Positions 18,111-27,974 of a stretch of DNA of 64,000 nt are shown in pieces. The DNA lies in the NCBI GenBank assembly GCA_965247455.1, contig CBDFHE010000016.1:283787-347786 (forward strand), read 5' to 3'. The DNA comes from JACZYA01 sp965247455. Its GTDB lineage: Bacteria > Acidobacteriota > Terriglobia > Acidiferrales > 2-02-FULL-67-57. The position numbers and the translations under genes are program-made. The notes beneath the pieces were generated by a model that saw nothing but the letters and a program-made list of their open reading frames with translations, was not told the origin of the DNA and did no database searches. How positions within the stretch are numbered: the first letter of the stretch is position 1; each line of letters begins with the position of its first letter.

Positions 18111-20444
18111 ATGAGCATACTGACGCCCGGCGGCAACAAGCGGCTGAATGAGCTGATTGGTTTCCTCTGGCTGGTGGCGGCGGCGCTGGTGGGCTTGAGC
18201 CTGCTGAGCTATTCCTCGCTCGACCCCTCGCTGAACACCGCAGCGCCGGTGCGCTTGGCTGAGTCGGGGACGGCAGCGACGGCCAACTGGGTGGGCATCA
18301 CGGGCGCCTATCTGGCCGACCTACTTCTGCAAGCCCTGGGTTACGTGGCTTTCTTGATTCCCCTGGCATTTCTGGCCCTAGCGTGGTTTTGGCTGCGGAG
18401 CCGGCCCTTTGCTGCGCCTGGGACGAAACTTGCCGGCGCGCTGCTGCTTCTCTTCTCCCTCACTTCCCTTCTGGGTTTGGTGGAGGTCCTACCGCGCGTG
18501 CACGGCTTGTTGCCCGCGGGTGGTTTGCTGGGCGTGTTGCTGGCGCTGGGCTTGACCCAAGTGTTGAACCTGCCCGGCGCGCTGGTGGTAACGCTGGCCT
18601 TGCTGGTGGCGGGCATCTTTCTCACCACGCCGTTTTCGTTTTCAGGAAGCGCAACCTGGGTGCAGGATCACACCGGCGTGGTGCGTGCGGCGCTTGTGGC
18701 CATTGGATCCATGGCGGGCCGTTTGCGGGGCTGGGTTAGGTGGCAACCCTGGAAGCGCGCCGCCGAGTATCCGGCGCCTAGACTTCGCATCGTGCCGAGC
18801 GCACTAGGCATCAGCGCTCCACCGGAAATCCCGGAACCGCTCACTCGGAGACCGGCTGTCAGGCCTTTGGATGTGCGCGCCATCCCCATCACGGAACCCG
18901 AAGACGATTGGGAGAACCCCACAGGAGAAACAGGAGGGCGAGAGGGTTTCGCTGCTCGGCGCGCGCGTGTGGTGCGGGCGCGCTACCGGCTGCCCTCGGC
19001 GGCGCTGTTGAAGCTCCCGGAGCACCTCGGCGGACCGGACGAAAAAGAATTGCAGCAGCGGGCTCAGGCTCTCACGCAGAAGCTGGCTGAGTTCGCTGTC
19101 ACCGGGCAGGTGACGCAAATCAACCCCGGGCCGGTGGTGACCACCTTCGAGTTTCGTCCCGAAGCGGGCGTGAAGCTCAGCCGTATCACCAGCCTGGCGG
19201 AAGACCTCTGCCTAGCGGTCAAGGCGGAGTCGATCCTAATCGATCGCATCCCCGGCAAATCCACCGTCGGCATCGAAGTCCCCAACCCCAAGCGGGAAAT
19301 CATTGTCTTGCGCGACATCATCGAGTCGCAGGAGTTCGCCGCCTCCAGCTCCAAGCTGACCATCCCGCTGGGGCGCGACCTGACGGGCCGCGCGCGCGTG
19401 GCCGACCTGACGCAGATGCCGCACCTGCTGATCGCGGGCTCCACCGGCAGCGGCAAGAGCGTGGCCATCAACTCGATGATCATCTCCATGCTCTACAAGA
19501 GCAACCCGGACGAGGTGAAGTTCATCCTCATTGACCCCAAGCGCCTCGAGCTGGGGCTCTACGAAGGGATTCCGCACCTGTTCACGCCCATCGTCACCGA
19601 CACCAAACTGGCGGCCAACACCCTGCGCAACGCCACCCGCGAGATGGAACGCCGCCTGAAAGTGCTGGCCAAGTACGGCGTGCGCAACCTGCCACAGTTC
19701 AACCAACTCTTCGAGGACGAAGAAACCCATCCCGGCTTGACTGAAGACGGCGAAGAGGTCGAGCCGCTGCCCTACATCATCATCATCATTGACGAGCTGG
19801 CTGACCTGATGATGGTAGATACGCCCAACGTCGAGCAATCCGTTACCCGGCTGGCGCAGATGGCGCGCGCCGTGGGTATCCATTTGATTCTCGCCACCCA
19901 GCGGCCGTCGGTGGACGTCATCACCGGCCTCATCAAAGCCAACTTCCCCGCCCGCATTTCCTTCCGCGTGGCCACCAAGGTGGACTCGCGCACCATCCTA
20001 GACGCCAACGGCTCCGAGGCGCTGCTGGGCATGGGCGACATGCTCTACCTGCCCGCCGGCTCTTCGCGCTTGCACCGCGTGCACGGCCCGCTGGTGACCG
20101 AGAGCGAAATCGTCCACGTCTGCGACTTCTGGCGCTCGCACGGCCAGCCTGACTACCACGAAGAGTTCCTCAAATTCCCCAAGGACGTCGAGCGCCCGCG
20201 CGGCAGCCGTGCCGCTGACGAGGACGACTCTGTTGACGCCGACGACGAGCTCTACGAAGAGGCGGTCCGCATTGTCTGCGAGCTGGGCAAGGCTTCCACC
20301 TCCACCTTGCAGCGCCGCTTGCGCATCGGTTATGGCCGCGCCGCCCGCCTGCTCGACATCATGGAACAGGAAGGCATCATTGGCCCGCCCGACGGCTCCC
20401 GGCCCCGCGAGGTCCTCAAGAAGAAGGACTTCCTGCGGGTCTAA
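18111..20444 (+). CDS. ftsK: DNA translocase FtsK/SpoIIIE
   Basis: About 777 residues from the start MSILTPGGNKRL; a 13-residue longer form begins at 18072. The N-terminus has about four to five membrane helices (to residue 190), followed by a linker, the alpha/beta motor with Walker A GSTGSGKSVAINSM and Walker B IIIIIDELADLMM, and a winged-helix gamma domain (ASTSTLQRRLRIGYGRAARLLDIME) that reads KOPS-like sequences. It pumps DNA at the division septum. The protein is complete. Confidence 0.96.
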   Translation: MSILTPGGNKRLNELIGFLWLVAAALVGLSLLSYSSLDPSLNTAAPVRLAESGTAATANWVGITGAYLADLLLQALGYVAFLIPLAFLALAWFWLRSRPFAAPGTKLAGALLLLFSLTSLLGLVEVLPRVHGLLPAGGLLGVLLALGLTQVLNLPGALVVTLALLVAGIFLTTPFSFSGSATWVQDHTGVVRAALVAIGSMAGRLRGWVRWQPWKRAAEYPAPRLRIVPSALGISAPPEIPEPLTRRPAVRPLDVRAIPITEPEDDWENPTGETGGREGFAARRARVVRARYRLPSAALLKLPEHLGGPDEKELQQRAQALTQKLAEFAVTGQVTQINPGPVVTTFEFRPEAGVKLSRITSLAEDLCLAVKAESILIDRIPGKSTVGIEVPNPKREIIVLRDIIESQEFAASSSKLTIPLGRDLTGRARVADLTQMPHLLIAGSTGSGKSVAINSMIISMLYKSNPDEVKFILIDPKRLELGLYEGIPHLFTPIVTDTKLAANTLRNATREMERRLKVLAKYGVRNLPQFNQLFEDEETHPGLTEDGEEVEPLPYIIIIIDELADLMMVDTPNVEQSVTRLAQMARAVGIHLILATQRPSVDVITGLIKANFPARISFRVATKVDSRTILDANGSEALLGMGDMLYLPAGSSRLHRVHGPLVTESEIVHVCDFWRSHGQPDYHEEFLKFPKDVERPRGSRAADEDDSVDADDELYEEAVRIVCELGKASTSTLQRRLRIGYGRAARLLDIMEQEGIIGPPDGSRPREVLKKKDFLRV

Positions 20445-20564
20445 CCCCCGTTCGGATGTAGCGGCCGACAACGGCGAAAGCACCCGCCTTTCCGACCACC
20501 TTTCCTCTGCGCCTCTGACTTCCAATCAACTAATCAACCAATTAACCACTCAACCAACCCTGCC

Positions 20565-20593
20565 TTGACACTAGAAACACCTGTTCCTAGAAT
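20565..20593 (+). promoter_or_regulatory. Sigma-70-type promoter of tRNA-Phe
   Basis: TTGACA (20565-20570) and TAGAAT (20588-20593) are separated by exactly 17 bp and end 16 bp before the tRNA, a near-consensus arrangement. Confidence 0.75.
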
Positions 20594-20609
20594 GGTTTTC
20601 ATCCCTTGT

Positions 20610-20684
20610 GCCGGGGTAGCTCAGCGGTAGAGCGCAGCCCTGAAAAGGCTGGCGTCGGCGGTTCGACTCCGTCCCCCGGCACCA
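20610..20684 (+). tRNA. tRNA-Phe (GAA)
   Basis: The 75-nt cloverleaf folds cleanly: acceptor GCCGGGG/CCCCGGC, D arm GCTC/GAGC, anticodon stem CAGCC/GGCTG with loop CTGAAAA (anticodon GAA at 20642-20644), T arm with TTCGACT, and an encoded CCA end. A decayed serine recombinase gene abuts and reads into it from the other strand, so this tRNA may be the integration site of the element to its right. Confidence 0.95.
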
Positions 20685-22356
20685 CCCGATTTGGTGCTGG
20701 GGTAGCCGCCCAACAGGTTCCACTCCCCAACGGCTTCAAAGTACGGCTTTCCGTTTTCCTCCGCAGGGAGAAGGTCTATCCGTTCGACGTGGCGCAGGAG
20801 TTCAGCCTTGGCGGTGGGAATATCCGAATTGAGCAGCCCGCGCACGTCAGCTAGGCGGGAAACCACGAAGCGGCGGATGTCTTTCAGCTTGGCGTCGAGC
20901 GAGCCGGGCTGCGCCTCCACCAGCTTGTCGGTGATTGCTCGAAGCTCCTGCTCTCGCTTGTGAATCGCCGCTATCACCGCTGCCGGCGCCCTGTCCTCCT
21001 CGGCTGTGGCGAGCCCCTCAGTCAGCCGAGTGACCTCGGCTTCCAGGATGCGCTTCCGTCGGCGGACCGACTCAAGCTCGACGCTAAGGCTTTCCAGCTT
21101 GGCCCGCAGTTCCTCCTCGAACCGTTGGAGGGTGTAATCCACAACTTCCTGTTGGAGAACCGCGTCTCGCAGACTCTTCAGGAGCTTCTCCTCCAGGAGG
21201 TCGCTGCGCTCGGTCAGTCCGTTGGAGCAACTGCCCCGGAAGTGATACATCGGGCAGCCGTACTTTGAGTACCCACGCTTCCCTGTACCGCTCACGATGT
21301 TCATGTTGGCGCCGCATACCCCGCACCGCAGGACGCCGCTGAAAAGATAGCGGGAGCCAACAGCATTCCAGTGCGACAACAGCCCCTTGTGGGACTTCGT
21401 TCCGAAGCGGGCCCGGACAAACTCAAAGCGCTCCTGCACCCGCTACCACAACTCGTCGGAAACGACCCGGAGCTCCGGCGCTTCCACGCGCACCCATTCC
21501 GACTCCGGGCGAGCCCGCTTGACCCGGCGGCCGGTGGCAGGGTTGCGGACCTTCTCCTGGCGGTTCCAAACCAGCTTTCCGGTGTACCTTTGGTTGAGGA
21601 GGATGTGCCGGATTGCGCCCGGCGCCCAAGACCGCTGAAGCCGGCCACGCTGCGGCCGTGGCGAGGACACGCCCTCGGCATTCAGGAGCTTCGCAATCTT
21701 CTTGAGGCTCCAGCCCTGCGCATACAGGACAAAAATCCGCCGAACCACGGCAGCCTCGCCTTCTACGACCGACAGGCGCGCTCCGCCTACTTCCTTTCGC
21801 CTTCGGTAGCCGAAGCAGCGGCCCCCGAAGGAAAAACCCTTCAGGACTCTCCCCTCCATCCCGCGCCGCACCCGTTTGGCGGTGTCAGTGAGGAAGAGCT
21901 GGTCAATCATCCCGCGCGCGGCGATTAGGAGTTGAAACTGCTCATCGCTGCTGTCAATGCCTTGCGAGACAAAGCACACTCTCGTCCCGGCGAACCTGAA
22001 CCGTTCGCAGAGGTTCAACACATCGGCCAGCTTGCGGGAAAGGCGGGAGGTGTCCTCGGCCAGAATCACATCGAACGGCCGGTCGCGGGATTCTGCCACT
22101 CGGAGTATTTCGCGCAGGCCGGGCCGTTCCAGGGTTGCCCCGCTGATTTCCTCGTCCGCGTAGGTCCACTCCTCCAGGAACTCCCAGCCTCGCCGCTTGG
22201 CGTACTCGCTGCACTTTCGCACTTGATCCTCAATGGAGAGAGGGTTCTGCTTATTGGTGGAGTAGCGTGCGTAGACGGCGCAGCCTCGCGCTCATCTGCT
22301 GTGCCGGCGTCGAACCTGAGGTCGGGGCCGCGCAGAAGGGTGTTTGGCAGATTCAT
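20621..22356 (-). pseudogene. Large serine recombinase, broken by a frameshift and an amber stop
   Basis: The N-terminal catalytic part reads ARYSTNKQNPLSIEDQ, with the catalytic serine, then AEDTSRLSRKLADV and LIAARGMIDQLFLTDTAKR. The recombinase domain follows (LLNQRYTGKLVW), then a zinc ribbon (LRCGVCGANM, YGCPMYHFRGSC) and a coiled coil. Two lesions are visible. A one-base loss near 22285 separates the likely start (ATG 22356) from the catalytic serine. An in-frame TAG at 21443-21445 interrupts between DELW and RVQERFEF, with both sides clearly the same protein. The 3' end runs antisense into tRNA-Phe and probably differs from the native C-terminus. It would have catalysed integration of the element. 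Confidence 0.88.
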
Positions 22357-22418
22357 AATTTGTCACCGCCCCCTGGGCCCTGGCCGCTCAGCGTTGCGCT
22401 CCACGACGCGGCTTCGCA

Positions 22419-23186
22419 CTATGCATTGACCTCTACGGGAATTTCATCGAAACGCAGATCCCGCCCGCTCAGCCCCACGATCCCGTCCTCGCCGCACACG
22501 CCCCGGATGCGGGAGCCGATCCGCTCCTCACCGCCCCACCGCACCAGTTCTCCGAGCGACAAGTTACTGGTCATGATCGTGGCCTTGCCTTCTCGCCATC
22601 GCCGGTCGAGCAACACCAGAATCCGCGAAGCCGCAAACTCACTGGCGTGCCGCTCTCTCTCCAAGCTCAAGTCGCCAAGCTCGTCCAGGATCAAAAAATC
22701 CACTTCAAAGAGAGGTGCCAAGACTTCGAGTTCGCTTCCTCGCTCGGGAGCGAAAGTGTCTCGGATCGCCAGGAGTAATTCCGAGACGGTCTGAAAGTGG
22801 ACGCCGGAACCGTGCTGGAGGAGTTCATTCGCAATCGTGCAGGCTGCCCAGGTCCTTCCGACGCCGACCGAGCCGCAAAAGTAGAGGCTCCTGTCGGGGC
22901 GTTGGATGTAGCCCTGCACGATCTCGGAGACGCCAGGGTTGGCCTTGTCTTCGTCCCATATGGCAAGCAAGGCACCGTGGTAGGTTGGTGGAATGCGCGC
23001 AGCCTTTTGGCGCTTCGCTAACGGCGTCAGCGAGTGGATCGCCACCACCTTGCGCGTCGCCGTGCTCGCCGGGTCTCCCACAAACTCATAGAGCGTGTCA
23101 CCCAGCAGTTCTGACCACCGCCGGGGTTGCTTTCCTTCCGACGCCTTCGAACCGAGAGAGGTCCCCGCGGCCGGTGCCTTTTTCAT
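22419..23186 (-). CDS. DnaC/IstB-like ATPase (helicase loader-like)
   Basis: A 255-residue AAA+ protein with a GGAAAGGAG ribosome-binding site before the ATG. Walker A reads GSVGVGRTW, so the catalytic lysine of GxxGxGK(T/S) is arginine; Walker B is FLILDELGD, followed by sensor-like TIMTSNLSLGEL. DnaC-type loaders and IstB share this fold; the adjacent initiator-like gene suggests a replication role for the mobile element rather than transposition. The K to R change suggests weakened or lost ATP hydrolysis. Confidence 0.75.
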   Translation of the reverse strand: MKKAPAAGTSLGSKASEGKQPRRWSELLGDTLYEFVGDPASTATRKVVAIHSLTPLAKRQKAARIPPTYHGALLAIWDEDKANPGVSEIVQGYIQRPDRSLYFCGSVGVGRTWAACTIANELLQHGSGVHFQTVSELLLAIRDTFAPERGSELEVLAPLFEVDFLILDELGDLSLERERHASEFAASRILVLLDRRWREGKATIMTSNLSLGELVRWGGEERIGSRIRGVCGEDGIVGLSGRDLRFDEIPVEVNA

Positions 23187-24043
23187 GATTCACTCCTTTC
23201 CGGGCCTTGGCGGCATACTTCGGATAGTGCCTGCTGAACTCGGTGAACCGAAAGCCATCCCTTAAAGGGAATTGTTTAGAGTCGTCGAACGCAACGTCCA
23301 ACCAACCCTTAACCATTTTCGCTGAGACGGTAGGCTGCTCGCTCAGAATGCGCTTCAGGGATGCACCATCTGCCTTGTCCCAGACAGACCTAATCCCCGT
23401 CTTCTCCTGGGTCCGCTTGCAATAGTGATCTACGATGGGCTGAAAGCGGGGATCGGCTGGCGGCGAAGCCGTCCGGCGCTTCTTTTCCGATCTTCTTGAG
23501 CGATCTTCTCCTATCGTACTTATGGGTAGCTGGGGTAGTAGGGGTGTCCTTGCTGGGGCAGTAGGGGCCACGCCTGCGAGGTCCGGTAGGGCTACTGATT
23601 CTAGTAGGGGTGCGCTTCCCGCTCCGAAGCGGGAGCAAATCCTGTCGCTGGGACAGAGAGTAAACCGAGCTACGCCCAAGCCGGTTCTCGATTTCGAGAA
23701 CACCCTTACTGTGCAAAGAATGGATCACCCGCCGTGTGGTATCGCGTCCAAGCTTAGATTTTTCAGAAATGGTCTGGATTGTGAGCCAACAGAGCCTAGC
23801 GTGGTTGTGATGCCGAAGTAGGGTGAGTGCAACGAGCTTTTCTGGTGCCGTCAAATTTGGTTCATCGATTACCCAATACCAGGGGTTCGCAGAATTGATC
23901 CGGGGCACAAGGTCTGGCGATCCTGGCGCGGAAAAGGCTTGACCGTTGCCGTTGACCGCCTCTATCTTTGCTCCGTCCAATGTAACCTCGCTTTCCCTTC
24001 CAGCCCCCAGGCGCCGGGGGCTTCTGCCTTTCCCAGCCAACAC
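23098..24043 (-). pseudogene. Replication initiator/DnaD-like winged-helix protein, frameshifted
   Basis: The N-terminal part (from 24043) holds a winged-helix segment, LTAPEKLVALTLLRHHNHA followed by LTIQTISEKSKLGRDTTRRVIHSL, as in phage and plasmid helix-turn-helix replication proteins. The C-terminal part lies in another frame (to 23098): FQPIVDHYCKRTQEKTG and VKGWLDVAFDDSKQFPLRDG. The crossover falls in the C-rich linker at about 23500-23640, so an indel or slippage in a run of Cs is likely. It overlaps the DnaC-like gene by 89 bp, suggesting a replication pair. The original function is inferred from domain pattern and context. Confidence 0.6.
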
Positions 24044-24201
24044 ATGTGGCCGGGCTGGCTACTCTCAGGTTATCAGGGGGGTAGGTCTCAAAACCTCAGC
24101 GGGTCTCAAAACCTCAAGACGCCCAGGAAAATGGAGGATTCTGCGGAGTCCGTCGTGTTGGAAGGAAAGCCGGTGGTGGGAGTGAAGAGACTGGACTCCT
24201 C

Positions 24202-25435
24202 CTAATACCGTTTGGGCCACACGGCTCTGCGAACCGTCGCTACCGAAACATGGTAACTGTCGGCGAGGAACACGAGCGCCAGTGGCTTGCCCAGCTTGGC
24301 TGTCGACTTTCCTTGCAGGTAGGCTCGCTTGAAGGTCTTCTCCAACCAGTCAAAGAACGGCGGCCAGAATAGGAGCACATGGATCTTCCCCAGCCGCCTA
24401 TGTTGGCACAGCCAGTTCCATACATGTTGACGCCTCGCCTTCGCGCCCACGTCCTCGTCAAAGTTCTCTAGCCATTTTCGGAGTTGCAGGAGGTCTGATA
24501 CCAGCTTGCGGTACTGGCGGCGAATCTGCTTCTCCTCGCTCGGCAAAAGCTCCCGCGGCCGTCCTCCCTTCAAGCTTGCAGGTCTCGGGGGGCGCTCTCG
24601 CCTCAATTTCTTCCTGACCCGCTCGAGCCTCCTATCCCACTCTAGCGGCAGCGGAAAGTCATCAGGGTAGCTTAGGCGCCGATAAAGATTCGGCGGAGGA
24701 ATATCCATGAGCCGGGCCAACTCCACAGGTCGCAAGTCGAAATCTTCCATCGTGTCACGTAGACGGCGTGTGGCACTCACTTCCCCGTGCCGAAACCGAT
24801 ACGGGCCGGCTTTGAAGACCGGAAAGAACATCTTCTTAAGCCGGGAGGCTACGGTGGACGGTTTCATACGCACCTTGCTGGCAATCTGTTTGGGCGACTT
24901 CCCCTGAAGCGCGAACCGAGCGATCCCCCAGTCGGTCACGATCCAGCGGTCGGATAAACCCTTGCCCTTCATTCTCGCACGGAGCTTCTCCCTGGCTTCT
25001 AGGCGCAGCCCCTCTTTCTGCCGTGCCTTAGTCCCTTGCTGGGGAGACGGCCCCAGGGACTCCCCAAAGCGTGTTTCCCGCGGAGGCTCAAGCCCAGCGT
25101 ATTTCTTGGTTTTCGACATCCTCTGCGAGAACCGGGCCGAGCAAAGCGGGCTTCTCTTCCTGTAGCCCCAGTTCTGCCGGTACTTCTTCGCAGTTAGCTT
25201 GTGCACCTCACCTAGGTGCTGGTTCAGCGTCTCCAAGATCGCACCGCACTCCAAGCACACGATGCCCCGGTCAGTGACAACATTGGTCAGTATCGTGAAC
25301 TTCTCCCCGAATTTGGGGCGGGCCATCAAGTAGCGCTTCTCAACATCGTCCTGCAAGAGCTTCAGCTCTTCCTGGGTGACCCGGCGGAGATGCTCCTGGT
25401 GGTAGTCGTGAAGGTAGGTGCGCTTCTGCATTTGA
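24202..25435 (-). pseudogene. Ros/MucR-like zinc-finger protein, main part (cut by IS1380 copy 1)
   Basis: About 410 residues remain, from MQKRTYLHDYHQEHL to the stop. CLECGAILETLNQHLGEVH is a C-x2-C-x9-H-x4-H finger followed by KKYRQNWGY, the Ros/MucR signature. Two later segments resemble helix-turn-helix units (KSPKQIASKVRMKPSTVASR and a C-terminal SYHVSVATVRRAVW). IS1380 copy 1 entered the codon stretch just before this ATG. Joining across the 5-bp duplication fuses it in frame to the fragment at 27111-27193. Inside the IS, an outward-facing start (25566) is in frame with this gene and could give a chimera with 45 IS-derived residues. Confidence 0.78.
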
Positions 25436-27105
25436 CCCGGATTTCCGATTTGGCTGTGGTACCGTATCGCCAGGACCAGTCGCTGCGCCTTGAGTTTTGG
25501 GGCTCCGACGTAAGGAACCACACTACGGAGGGTGACACCCGGTGGGTGAATTACAACACGAGCCATTCCAGTTCGCGTTCAACGGCTTCTTGAAAGTCGC
25601 GTTCCAGGGATCGCGCGTCACTTCTGACGCTGGCCTCATTCTGGTGCGCGAGTTGGATGAACGTCTGGGGCTGGAGACACTCATCGCCGAGCACCTGAGC
25701 GATTCCCGACAGGGGATGAACACCCAGTTCAGCGTGGTGGATCTCCTGCGGCAGTCGGTCTACAGTCGCCTCGCGGGCTACGAAGATCTCAACGACGCGG
25801 GGCGCGTGTCGGCAGACCCAACATTTCGTCTCATCGGGTCGCCAAAGCGCTGGGACCGGGGTGCGGCGCTGACATCGACGCTGCATTGGTTCGAGACAGA
25901 GCTGCTGACCCACGAGGAGAATCTCGTCGGGTTGAGGGCCGTGAACCGGGAGGTGCTTGCACAGGCCGAGATGGCGACGCGCGCCGACCGGATCGTGCTC
26001 GACATGGACTCGAGCGAGAGCCCGGTGCATGGGGCGCAGGAAGGGAGCGCCTATAACGGGCACTTCGAGTCCGTCTGCTACCACCCGCTGTTTCTGTTCA
26101 CCGAGCATGGGGACTGCCTCGCCGCCACGCTGCGGCCAGGCAACGTGCATAGCGCCGACGACTGGGACGACCTGCTCGTACCGGAGATTGACCGGCAGCA
26201 GGTGGAGGGCAAGCGCGTAGCGTTCCGCGCAGACGCCGCGTTCGCGAAGCCCGAGATCTACGACGCGCTCGAGCAGCGCGACGTGGACTATGCCATTCGC
26301 ATGCCGGCGAACAAGAGCTTGGAGCTGGAAATCGAAGACATCCTCTTTCGTCCGCCGGGACGGCCGAGCTGCAAGCCCTTGGTGCGCTACCAGAGTTTCC
26401 GCTATCAGGCCAAGAGCTGGACCACGCCCAGACGGATCGTCGCCAAGGTGGAGCACCACCAAGGTGAGCTGTTCCCTCGCGTCGGCTTCATCGTGACCAA
26501 CATGGCCCTCCCGAGCCGCTCGGTCGTGCGGTTTTACAACAAGCGCGGTACGGCGGAGCAATGGATCAAGGAAGGCAAGCAGGCCACCCACTGGACGCGG
26601 CTGTCGTGCCATCGTTTCCGGGCGAACGAGGTGCGCCTGCAACTGAGCGTCCTGGCCTACAATCTGGGCAACTTGTGGCGCAGACTGGTCCTTCCGCTGC
26701 GGGTCAAGCGCTGGTCGCTCACGAGTCTCCAGCAGCGACTGGTGAAAACTGGGGGCCGGCTGGTGAAGCATGCGCGGTACTACTGGCTTCTGCTGGCGGA
26801 AGGGCATCTCACGCGGCGGCTGTTCGGCGACATGCTGCGGAGGATCTGGGCGCTACCCGTGCCGGCAGGCTGACGCGCGGCCTGAAGTGCAACGAAGCCC
26901 GCCCGGCGATGACACGGGGCACACGTGTGGAGCGGTGTCTGAGAAATGCCCGAAAAGCAGGGGTTCCAGTCGGTCGCACGTCGGCGCGGGCTCAGATGAA
27001 GGCCTTTGAAGCTGAGCGATTGTGCGACGATCGAAGTTTTTGTGCGATCGGCGGCGATCGGGTGTATAAACGTGCCATCAGGGGCAGGCAAAACGGAAAT
27101 CCCGG
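25436..27105 (+). mobile_element. IS1380-family insertion sequence, copy 1 (1,670 bp)
   Basis: The termini CCCGGATTTCCG and CGGAAATCCCGG form imperfect inverted repeats. Target duplication TTTGA lies at 25431-25435 and 27106-27110. The element carries one transposase and about 230 bp of non-coding DNA at its right end. It differs from the other three copies by one silent base seen in the transposase (GAC against GAT in MDSSES). It lies in a Ros/MucR-like gene. Confidence 0.95.
25542..26873 (+). CDS. IS1380-family transposase (copy 1)
   Basis: A 443-residue DDE transposase beginning at GTG with GGAGGGTG about 10 bases upstream. Catalytic acids sit in IVLDMDSSESPVHGAQEG, AFRADAAFAKPEIYDAL and AEQWIKEGKQATHW, the IS1380 arrangement. 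The gene is intact, so this copy may be active. Confidence 0.93.
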   Translation: MGELQHEPFQFAFNGFLKVAFQGSRVTSDAGLILVRELDERLGLETLIAEHLSDSRQGMNTQFSVVDLLRQSVYSRLAGYEDLNDAGRVSADPTFRLIGSPKRWDRGAALTSTLHWFETELLTHEENLVGLRAVNREVLAQAEMATRADRIVLDMDSSESPVHGAQEGSAYNGHFESVCYHPLFLFTEHGDCLAATLRPGNVHSADDWDDLLVPEIDRQQVEGKRVAFRADAAFAKPEIYDALEQRDVDYAIRMPANKSLELEIEDILFRPPGRPSCKPLVRYQSFRYQAKSWTTPRRIVAKVEHHQGELFPRVGFIVTNMALPSRSVVRFYNKRGTAEQWIKEGKQATHWTRLSCHRFRANEVRLQLSVLAYNLGNLWRRLVLPLRVKRWSLTSLQQRLVKTGGRLVKHARYYWLLLAEGHLTRRLFGDMLRRIWALPVPAG

Positions 27106-27110
27106 TTTGA

Positions 27111-27193
27111 AGCTCAGGAGACTGGTCCAGACGGGCCTTCTGCTGGGACAGGATTCTTTCTCGGTTATTTCGGTAGTACTGTCTGCTTGGCAT
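27111..27193 (-). pseudogene. 5' fragment of the Ros/MucR-like gene
   Basis: The first 27 or so codons (MPSRQYYRNNRERILSQQKA and on to PELQ) continue in frame into MQKRTYLHDY at 25431 once copy 1 and one TTTGA duplication are removed. The basic, Arg-rich start suggests a nucleic-acid-binding N-terminus. It reads toward the IS on the minus strand. Confidence 0.75.
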
Positions 27194-27260
27194 CTTCGCC
27201 TTAGCTCAGAGACCTTAATCCCGAGGGATTCATTCACAAGCCTAGTATCATCCAGCTCGG

Positions 27261-27890
27261 CTAGAACTCTGCTTGCTCCTTTCTGACGCCCAAGAATCGA
27301 CATACAGCCTTCCACCAAATTCGAGCTGACAGGAGTATCTGCAGCCCAGCGCAGCCGTAGACGTAACCTTTGAAAACCGGGCTACCGCCCTCGTAATCAG
27401 AGAGAAGTGTTGTAAACGTGCCACCAAGCAGGAGTGCAGGATAATTGAAAACCGTGAAGTCGAACTGCCTGCCCGTCTTTGGCGGTTCATCCGGCTCAAT
27501 TGGCCTTTCGAGTCGCAGCGTGAGAAAACTAAGATAGTCAAACAGGTTCTTGTGGGTGTCTATGTCAATCCACCAGAAGTCCCGACCCAGAGCTTGCGCG
27601 GCTTTTGTGAATCTCTTCCAAGTGGACCCCATAGCATTCATGCTGCCGATCAGACCTAAGGACAAAATGGTCAGTACAGCTGGCGCAATGACCTAAAGCC
27701 CAGAGGCGTGAAGTGTTGCGCCCAACAGCTGAATGGTTAACTCCTCGGGTCTCATGAAATGCTAGCCCCACAACAATGCTAAGAAACCAAGCAGACCAGT
27801 GACGTACCGACTCTGAGACCGTCCAACAGACTGAACGCTTGCCTTGTGGACTTCGAACAGTCGCCAATCAACTTCTTTGTCGTCTACCAT
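27261..27890 (-). pseudogene. Membrane protein with two in-frame amber codons
   Basis: Reading from ATG 27890, one frame runs 209 codons to 27261 with two internal TAG stops, at LLWG(stop)HFMRPEEL and HASGL(stop)VIAPAVL. Both positions look like former TGG tryptophans. Hydrophobic segments flank the stops (TGLLGFLALLWG, VIAPAVLTILSLGLIG), and a third lies near YVYGCAGLQILLS. The product family is not recognised. No frameshift is needed, which separates this case from the neighbouring decayed genes. Confidence 0.6.
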
Positions 27891-27931
27891 GACTGGCCCT
27901 ACGCCTGTAAGATGTGAGGATGTTTTCACAA

Positions 27932-27953
27932 TTCTCTTGACAGGTCAAGAGAA
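27932..27953. promoter_or_regulatory. 22-bp perfect palindrome over a -35-like box
   Basis: Arms TTCTCTTGAC and GTCAAGAGAA surround AG. The left arm contains TTGACA (27937-27942), and the palindrome ends 21 bp before the start of the small helix-turn-helix gene, so it is a likely operator, possibly autoregulatory. Confidence 0.6.
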
Positions 27954-27974
27954 ATATGCTAGTGGTATATAGCA

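Noticed and set aside
25551..26807. A 418-codon antisense frame inside all four IS1380 copies
   Set aside because: Its conservation only reflects the identity of the IS copies. Composition is that of a transposase shadow and no ribosome-binding site or family is seen.
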